A DNA stretch of 62,059 bases from Phoronis australis. Taxonomy: Eukaryota; Phoronida; Phoronidae. The position numbers and the translations under genes were made by a program. Where the stretch lies: positions 199,222 through 261,280 of the forward strand of contig NMRA01000587.1 of assembly GCA_002633005.1 (NCBI GenBank), written 5' to 3'. Every line of letters begins with the position of its first letter. Positions within the stretch are counted from its first letter, which is position 1. This document shows positions 54,793 through 62,059 of the stretch, in pieces. The notes beneath the pieces were generated by a model. The model did no database searches. It saw nothing but the letters and a program-made list of their open reading frames with translations, and had not been told where the DNA came from.

Positions 54793-56685
54793 GTAAGTCT
54801 GAAAAGTCAAAGCAGGCATAAAGCCAAGTTGCGAGTTTGGCTGCGCTCACCCGCTCTTAAGAGCATCACAACTCTGATACAGTGCACATGCTTCTCGCGC
54901 CCGTTTCAATGGGTGTTAGGCAACGTACTCCAGTAGCCTATAGAGTTCTGACTTAAAACGAATGCAGAGACGTGTCTAATTAGAGTTGAAAACCAAATAC
55001 AAGCGCAAGCGGGTTGTTTTTTTTTCAGAAATTACTCTAGGTACATTGTAAGGTTAATTTTCCAGAACAATCTACGCTGGAGTCGTATCTTGATGTCCAC
55101 TGACGTCTGGCTTCAGTCTGTTCCCGAGCAGCGACTTCTGTCGTGATAATCATTTTACCCGAAACGTTTCACTGTCATGTCAGTTTTGGGTCTCGATCAG
55201 TGTTTTTTATTTTTCTCTAGGTAAAAGTTTAACAGAGCGTATCTACCGTTGAAAAGTATTTGAAGAGTCAACTTCGGAACTCATACGAACACTGGTTCCT
55301 TATCATAGCTCTTCAAGGAAGGGGGGGAGGGGGTTACTTCAAGGATTCTTGGTCTTCTTTAGCAATTTCAATGACGTGTGTGGGCGTGCTCGGTGTTGTG
55401 CAATTTTTCAGTGAAACAAAGGTTTTGCAGAACGCTACAAATTTACGAGGCAATCACGTACGTCGTAGGCCTGCGGCTCGAATAACTGCTTCCTGTTCTT
55501 AATCTAATCAGACACTAAAAAGAGAGACACTTCTTCATTAGCACCATCTAGTGAATAATTCCTGCAATTCATTGTTCTTTCAGGTTCGTCCGACGCCTTT
55601 ACCGCCAGCTTGGTGTCACGCTGGCAGCTGTTGTCTCCATATCCTTCGCCCTGCTGGTGCTCTTCAACCGAAACTCAACGATTGAAAAAGCGAGCGAGCG
55701 ATACAATGTCGAGGCTCTTTCAATAATTTACGGCGATGCAGGCGAAACCAGCACAACTGTAATAACAGCACCAAGCAACCACAGGCAAACGAAAAGGAGT
55801 AGCGACGTTCCTGACTTCACACGTCTGGCGGATCGTCCGATTACATTACATGACTTCGACTACTTAATCAATCAGCCAAATCTTTGCAGGGACAGAGGGA
55901 TCGATTTTTTAATACTTGTCCATACTGCTCCAAACAACGTGGAAAGAAGACGAATGATCCGGAAAACGTTTGGTCAAATTTCTACCGCGAACAATTTCAA
56001 CTTGTCTACGTTGTTCTTCTTGGGAACTACCGGCAATAAAACACTGAATGATTTAGTAACCAGGGAGAGCCGACAGTATAAGGACATAGTTCAAGAATCG
56101 TTTCATGATTCGTACACAAATATGACACTTAAACACGTGATGGTTATGAAATGGGCTACCCTTTTCTGTAAATCTGCTAAGTTCCTAATGAAAATTGACG
56201 ATGACGTACTGGTCAATGTTGATCACGTGACTAGTTTTTTGACAGAAAGACTTAAACGGGGAGCACCGAGTAAGTTTTTGTACTGCAAAATTTTTTACCA
56301 CAATGCCCCCCACCGAAAAAAAGGAGAAGCTTGGTATGTACCAATTGAAGAATACCCTTTGCCTGTGTACCCCAAATATTGCGAAGGGTACGCCTACATT
56401 TTTTCACAAGACGTTGCGTCAGCTTTCTATAACATTTCACAATACCTTCCGTATTTTTGGATTGATGATGTTCACGTGACCGGAACTGTGCGGCAGTTTG
56501 CACGAGTGGAACCCGAACAAAGTAAATGGCTACACGATTTCAGTCTAATGAGTGACGCCGTAGTTAAGTCTCCCCCAGAAACCTTTCGGAAGACGATGGT
56601 GTTTCTTGCACGATGGCCGGAATTGTTGAAAAACTGGTACAAGATTTGGGAGAGGATAAAGCAACAACGGCCAAACAAAGATTGA
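54791..56685 (+). CDS. Beta-1,3-galactosyltransferase-like (GT31) type II Golgi enzyme; start codon split by an intron
   Basis: Predicted Golgi enzyme transferring Gal or GlcNAc in beta-1,3 linkage from UDP-sugar to glycan acceptors. Exon 2 (55584-56685, acceptor ttctttcag) has no ATG before its membrane anchor and opens with G completing a split codon. Exon 1 ends ggcaaaAT followed by a perfect gtaagt donor at 54793; joining gives ATG and a 367-aa protein. Residues: cytosolic MFVRRLYRQ, anchor about 10-28, stem to about 100, then GT31 motifs: FLILVHTAP (109-117), E/S-rich DIVQESFHDSYTNMTLKH, AKFLMKIDDD with the metal-binding DDD at 206-208, YPKYCEGYAYIFS (263-275), WIDDV (293-297; most B3GALTs have EDV). 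Five N-glycosylation sequons (about 31, 140, 152, 180, 284). Acceptor specificity (B3GALT versus B3GNT) is not resolvable. The transcript of exon 1 begins at an unknown site upstream. Confidence 0.9.
54793..55583 (+). other. GT31 gene intron 1 (791 bp), interrupting the start codon
   Basis: Donor gtaagt, acceptor cattgttctttcag. Inserted between bases 2 and 3 of ATG. No repeats seen inside. Confidence 0.75.
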
Positions 56686-57047
56686 AAATTTGGGAACTTA
56701 AGTCCAAATGATAGTCGCCAAGGAAATTCTCCACAAAAACAAGGATGACTAAAGAGCATAAAACTGCTGTTGCTTTTCGTGTTGTAACGTGAGCCTTCTT
56801 CAGGCAAGTTTCACTATAATGCACACAAGTAGTTACAACATTCTCACCGTGGATCCGGCTATAAAGTTATCCATTTATCCAGAAAATATAAATAGAGAAT
56901 AATATTGTGGTGCATCGTGATGTCACATCGCCCCGAAAATACTGTAGAATTGTTTCCGTTGATATGACTTTATTTGCGGCTGAAGAAAGTGTATATATCC
57001 ATCGATGGTGCTTTTTGAGACCAAATCCTCCAGGAACAAACACTCAT

Positions 57048-57053
57048 AATAAA
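57048..57053 (+). promoter_or_regulatory. Candidate polyadenylation signal of the GT31 gene
   Basis: AATAAA about 360 bp after the stop codon; the first such hexamer found downstream. Confidence 0.45.
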
Positions 57054-57657
57054 GCTTTGGTGGCCTTGCATCAACATATATAGACCTGATGCACGTACGA
57101 TACCAACACACAGAGACGCGGGTAGGGCCTATAAAATGATGCATTCCACGCTCTTTGGCGATGCATTGAGGATCCGGGGAGAACTGTCAGCAAGCTTGAG
57201 CATCTGTGGCATATGACTTTGAACGTGAAGCGATATGCTCCGTTATATGGGCTATGCCTGTCACTGCATGGAGGGTCAGTCACAAGACTCGTAGAAATTT
57301 AGTGGCCCTGTGACAGATGTTATAAAGGAGGAAGCGAAAATACCTGAGGATATCGGGATGACACAGAGCCTTAAGACATCTTACGGGCATCTGTAAAAGT
57401 TGACCACACAACATGGAAAAACAACATCACAAATTGCACCCACGCAACACATCAGTGCATTCCTTAATATCGGTGTACGAGATTATACAGTATAATAAGC
57501 ATTTGCAGCTAGACACCAAAAAGGTTTTTTGGCTTCTGGTGAGTGCTTACTATTATTTTTTCAATTTCGTGGTCACCGACAATCGAAGTCCAAATATAAA
57601 TGACTGAAATCGTGGTAACCAAACTGCGGTCCCAAATGAAGTATACATGTATGAATA

Positions 57658-57808
57658 CATGTGCGGCGCACCATAGGGAGCTGGGGGAGGGGGGCTATAG
57701 CTCCCCCACTTTTTTCAGTGCTACGCCGCACATGGCTATAGGCGGTGCACCACAGGGGGGCTGAGGGGGCTTTAGCCCCCCACTTTTTTCAGTGGTGCGC
57801 TGCCCATG
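57658..57808 (+). mobile_element. Dimeric palindromic MITE, copy D
   Basis: Two units joined by CATGGCTATAGGCGG. Perfect 5-bp flanks GAATA/GAATA. Both units keep the GGGGCTATAGC- or GGGCTTTAGCCC-type central palindrome and the CACTTTTTTCAGTG motif near the right end. Confidence 0.9.
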
Positions 57809-57908
57809 GAATAGCCGAACACCACTGATTCACCCGAAACTATTAATCAAGAGAAGTCACCTGTAACTGTGACATGTACATGTAGCGATAAAATTTTTAT
57901 CTGCTCAG

Positions 57909-58035
57909 GCAATCTGTTGATGAACAACTGGCTGCACACTTTAACTTCATTTCCAACCCTTTGAAAGAATGGGAAAGGAGCACATTTAAAGTGGCTAGAA
58001 ATGCAAAGAAGAGTCTTTCAAAATTGTTTTTATAA
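57909..58035 (+). CDS. Unrecognised possible terminal exon
   Basis: A clear acceptor (tttttatctgctcag) precedes 41 open codons, QSVDEQLAAHFNFIS then NPLKEWERSTFKVARNAKKS, then TAA. No partner exon or family identified. Confidence 0.2.
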
Positions 58036-58392
58036 CATTCTTACACCTTCGTCGCTCAAGAGGAGAGTAGCGATAGCGTCATCAAGCGAACCTAAACGGT
58101 TTCTAGATAGGCTGTTTTCTTGAAAATGTTTTAGACAACGGAAGCTGCACGTTATTCCCAGGGCTTGTAACATGGTTTGTGATATTCAAGTATTTGTCCA
58201 GCTCCATCTGTTGTGTGCTGTGGTCATCGAAATAGCCGCGTTCCTCAAGACACTCGTATGCTATTTTACTCTTTTACCAAATATATTGTGTAGTTTATTT
58301 TCTTTTGGTGATTTGGAAAATTTTCGAATTGTATCGAAGAACAAAACATGGTTAATTTCATTTCGTGATTGTATGTACAATATCATACATTT

Positions 58393-58603
58393 TGAAACTT
58401 TTAGATAAAGTGACTGTGGGCAAGAAGTCTGGAACTATAGAGGAATATTGTCTCTGATACTCAAACTTTTAGATAAGAAGTCTATCTGACTGTGGACAAG
58501 AAGCTTGGTACTGTAGAGAAATATTGTCTCTGATACCGGTACTCAAACTTTTAGATAAGAAGTCTGGAACTATAGAGGAATATTGTCTCTGATACTCAAG
58601 CGT
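58393..58603. repeat. Imperfect tandem repeat of about 70 bp, three copies
   Basis: AACTTTTAGATAAG ... AAGAAGTCTGGAACTATAGA ... AATATTGTCTCTGATACTC recurs three times with internal deletions. Confidence 0.88.
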
Positions 58604-58927
58604 CTTATGTATAGGTTGTGCAATGCTTTGGATACTGAGGTACTGAATATTTCAGATTTTCATTTCTTTGCGTTCGATAGAGAATTTCACTCCTTTTGTG
58701 ATCTGTGGCTGAAGGAACTGTTTCTCAAATTTTTGATTTTCTTCCCACGACAGATATATCAGCCGTCAAAAATGAAGACTTAAGGTGTTTTTTCAAGGAG
58801 GGGTGATATCGTCTTCTAAAGTGTAAATGAAAAATCTAAGACACGGCTCCCTGCATATATTGACAGTAATTATTAATATACAAAGTCGCTTCAATTTGTG
58901 TTTTCTGGAAATGCACCTTCAAAGCAA

Positions 58928-59105
58928 TTACAACAACAACAACAATAGTAATAATAATAGCAACAAGAAGAAGAACAACAATACTAATTACGAAAATTAT
59001 AATAATAACAATAACAATAAAAACAACAATAACAATAACAGTAGCAGTACCAGTAGGACTAGTAGTACTAGTAATAACAGAAATACTATTTGTAGTAAGA
59101 GTAAT
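58928..59105. repeat. AAC/AAT/AGT trinucleotide simple repeat
   Basis: Long imperfect run of AAC, AAT, AAG and AGT triplets; open in several frames only because of its composition. Confidence 0.92.
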
Positions 59106-59689
59106 AGACGTAAAACGTTCTCTAGGACTTCGCTCATGCTTGCTTGTTTCTGCATATATCACAATTTGAGCGTAATTTGCAAACAAATAAACCAATTAGG
59201 AAATTAAGGGACCTATTCAGCATTTATCGACAAATAAACTATTAGATGGGCTATACAATTAGCGAGACTATCCACTTAATATCTATTAGCAAGGTTGCAT
59301 AAGTGAATGTTTCATGATGTTTCGTGCGTGTCATCTGTCGACCACATGAATATTGTAATACAACATAGTGTGGTACGCAACATCACGTTAAGTCCAAAAG
59401 AAGGCAAGAAAACAACTGAGCAAATATCTTTCAGAATTTTGATTGTTTACGAACACTTATCTCCACAACTAGAAATTATTGTCTTAACAGTGAATTCGTT
59501 AGTAGGCCTGACAATTTGCCTGAAAACTGCATGCTCTTCAATGTGTGGCTATTTAGCCATCATGTGTTGCTTATCTTTTCTCAAAAACTGCAAGACTGGG
59601 CTACCAACCGTTCACCAGAGCAAAATCTACAAAATCGTGACTGCTTCGGGCATTATTTACAGAGTTAAAGGTAACTGGACGAAGCAACT

Positions 59690-59842
59690 ATGTTATCGGA
59701 AGATTCCGACTACGAGGATACGAATGGAGAGAACACACCCGGTCGACTGCGTTCAGACAGGTTTATTTCAAGTGTTTCGTTATCGAAAAGCAGAGCATCA
59801 CCATCAACCCTACCAGCTGACTCAAATTGTTGGCTTTTGTGA
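59690..59842 (+). CDS. Unrecognised short open frame, possible first coding exon
   Basis: ATG with A at -3 and in-frame stops upstream opens 50 codons beginning MLSEDSDYEDTNGENTPG, an acidic then Ser/Arg-rich composition unlike random AT-rich sequence, in a locally GC-richer stretch. I do not recognise the family. A weak donor (gtttat) follows SDR at codons 22-24. A longer open frame (59307-59897) overlaps it in another frame. Could be the first exon of a gene running off the window, or chance. Confidence 0.25.
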   Translation: MLSEDSDYEDTNGENTPGRLRSDRFISSVSLSKSRASPSTLPADSNCWLL

Positions 59843-59899
59843 CGTAGTGAGAGACCACGTGGCGAATTATGCTCCAGTTTCGGAAATTTTGTCCTAAAA

Positions 59900-62059
59900 G
59901 ATGACCTAGATGACCGTGGAATTAGTTGTTAAAGGGTTCGTATGCGTAACCCTAGAAAAATGGGAAATTCTGATCATTATGCTTGATAAACGGAAAATCA
60001 GATTCAAATTGAACTTTCAGATAATATATGGTTGAAGCAATGATTTTTAGCTAACGTTAAGGAGTTGCTTTTGATGTGTTTCATTTTTTTCACAAGATAC
60101 TGTAAAGAATTATGACTGAGCACTTGAGTAATACGAAAAACGAAAAAGTAATTTAGAAAGCTGTACTAGATTTTATAAATTTTCATCTTGAACGATATTC
60201 AAAGAAATTCAGTCGCATTCATGATACCACTGATTCAACGTGAACATAAAAAATCACAAAACACACGGACACGTGACCATTAAGTAATATGCATAGTTCT
60301 AAACCATTTTCTACTGTCAGGGAATTTACTGATTAAAATTATATGATTTTGTGAATATTTAGCTAAAAACTACGAGCTAGAACCCCTAATTTTCATCTCT
60401 CGGTACCAATCAAGGTGGTGTCTGACAACATAATGCATTCTTTAGATCCATACGACTACTTCTCATTTTTCTTGCTGGCAAACTAAAAATGCACGGATCT
60501 GCTGCCAACATTAGGTAGAACGCTTGCCGGCAAATACAAGCACTGCGTGTCAGTAGTGTCATACAGGATTTAACAAATGCACTGACGGAATCGTCTCACT
60601 AAACATTTAACCTTTGAAGAGCTGTGACGAATTCCAAGGGTTTCCAACTGAAATAAAAACGTGCGCACTTGCATAGGTAAGAAGATACTGCTGACGTATT
60701 TTACTAATTGGTGTAGCTTAGGGTTTGTATTCGGTGTGTCTAAAATTACAAGTTTAGGTCAGAACATCGTTTGGACATAAGGTTGCTGTCATGTTCAAGA
60801 TTACAGATTCTTTGGGTAACGATAAATAAACAGATATTGCAACGCTAGGGAACACTTTAGAGGAAAAAAACAAAACAAAACATGCAGCTCGATTTCTGCT
60901 ACTTTTTGTATATCAAAGTAGACACTATGTTTGCGGCACTTATTCCTATACAAAGACAAAGTTAATTTGCCTAATTGAGCTGTTTAGCAAATTGGCATTA
61001 ATTTGGATGGAGCAGGGCGTAGTTATTCTTATCAATAATGCAAAGTTGTTAGAGCGAAGAGCGTATTTTGTCGGTGCCACTGATTGAGCCCGTATAGTTA
61101 CTGCACTCAATAGCTAGGATGATCACGCAGGTGAAGTTTGGTTGAGTGCGATGGGAAAAAGGCAGAAGATGCTTATTTCCGTCAAGACAGCCTTACTGGT
61201 AAGCTAACTTCAAAACTTAATCAGCGGTAACTTACATGTACGCAACGCTTTCAGTAACAACTCACGAGAAGACAATTTGCATCACATTTTCTTCGAGAAT
61301 TTACGAGCGACTGAATTTCGAATTTTTGATACCAGTGACTGTCACGTAGCTGATACGCACTTTGCCTCCAATCAAGGTGAATTCACTTTCATAGGTTGTC
61401 AAGGTAATACGTCGAAAAGCTGCCTCGTTGATTCGAATTAAATAATTCCGACAAAAACTGTGAAGGTACGACCGCCAAAGTTACGGTAGCGACGACCCTA
61501 CGAGCGCAAAGCCAACTGAATACCGATGTCGAAGTTCTTTGCAGTCGTACTACAGCAACTGCTACTCTACGATACATGTGTTTTCGATCTCATTTCAGTA
61601 TAGGTCGGTAGCAGACCTTTCTAAACACAAACTTCATTAAAAACATGACTGAAATTTATGTTCTTTAGCTTCACAGAAAATACTATTGTGTTTTTAATCA
61701 AGTTTGATCTCGGTTTCACTGAAATTGTTGCCATGTAGAGCAGCATTGTTAAAGCGACTATATGGCAGCCTTCCATCATTAAAACAACATTCGATTTAAA
61801 CTACATAATGTCGTTGTGAAATTGGTTTCAAATTGTTCCTTAGTGAAATTGCAGGTGATTGCAGTGCTGTATTGCGCTGACAAATCATTGTTGCTAGATA
61901 CCAGGTGATAAGATTTATCGCGGCATACAATTTCATGCGTCTCGAGGAATAAGAACTACCAGGTCTTTGCAAACTCAGGAACCATTTCTCAGTTGAATGA
62001 AGACTAAGGTGTTCAGTGGGGAATTTAAGGGGGGGGGGGGGGAGGGGGCCATGGCCCCC
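59900..62059. other. Right-hand non-coding end
   Basis: No gene signal seen. A G-run at 62029-62047 followed by GGCCATGGCCCCC at the window edge may be the start of another G-rich MITE. Confidence 0.6.

Noticed and set aside
59307-59897. 196-codon open frame, plus strand
   Set aside because: Longest uninterrupted frame in the region, but its composition is unlike a protein (no domain, odd Cys/Ile/His runs). A frame of this length is expected about once by chance in 62 kb of AT-rich sequence; an overlapping frame looks more protein-like.

Overview
This is a eukaryotic (animal) genomic window of about 38% GC. It has long spliced genes with GT-AG introns, many short interspersed repeats, three isolated single-N positions and one 133-bp assembly gap. 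The gene content (a full-length tolloid/BMP1 protease, COX10, a type II Golgi glycosyltransferase), introns of 0.4-5.7 kb and a dense set of G-rich MITEs suggest a marine invertebrate, most likely an invertebrate deuterostome (hemichordate-, lancelet- or echinoderm-like). I cannot fix the species from sequence alone.

Layout: 1-8.1 kb is non-coding and repeat-rich (MITEs, tRNA-derived SINE remnants). 8,210-38,357 (+) is a complete tolloid gene of 19 coding exons whose lengths sum to 3,084 nt (1,027 aa plus stop) with every splice phase agreeing; it encodes signal peptide, propeptide, astacin protease, CUB1, CUB2, EGF1, CUB3, EGF2, CUB4 and CUB5. 38.4-44.5 kb is the convergent intergenic region. 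50,311-44,561 (-) is a complete COX10 (heme A farnesyltransferase), 7 coding exons, 1,554 nt (517 aa plus stop), all phases consistent. 50.4-54.7 kb holds a decayed LINE 3' end, microsatellites, a dimeric MITE and other repeats. 54,791-56,685 (+) is a GT31 beta-1,3-galactosyltransferase-like gene whose start codon appears to be split by an intron (AT|G). 56.7-62.06 kb is mostly non-coding, with a second dimeric MITE and only weak exon candidates.

The three genes have unrelated jobs: extracellular matrix/BMP-antagonist processing, mitochondrial heme A synthesis, Golgi glycosylation. No operon-like or defence-system logic is visible. The most notable observations are: (i) the AT|G split initiation codon; (ii) an extremely basic tolloid propeptide (33 Lys/Arg in 53 residues) ending in a furin site; (iii) a family of palindromic MITEs propagated mainly as head-to-tail dimers with short target duplications; (iv) a second MITE family with two copies carrying perfect 5-bp target duplications; (v) two near-identical 0.5-kb transposon copies flanking a phase-symmetric EGF-CUB-EGF exon block, so recombination between them would delete exactly 199 codons in frame; (vi) a foldback element in COX10 intron 1. 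I did not find a convincing novel multi-gene system.
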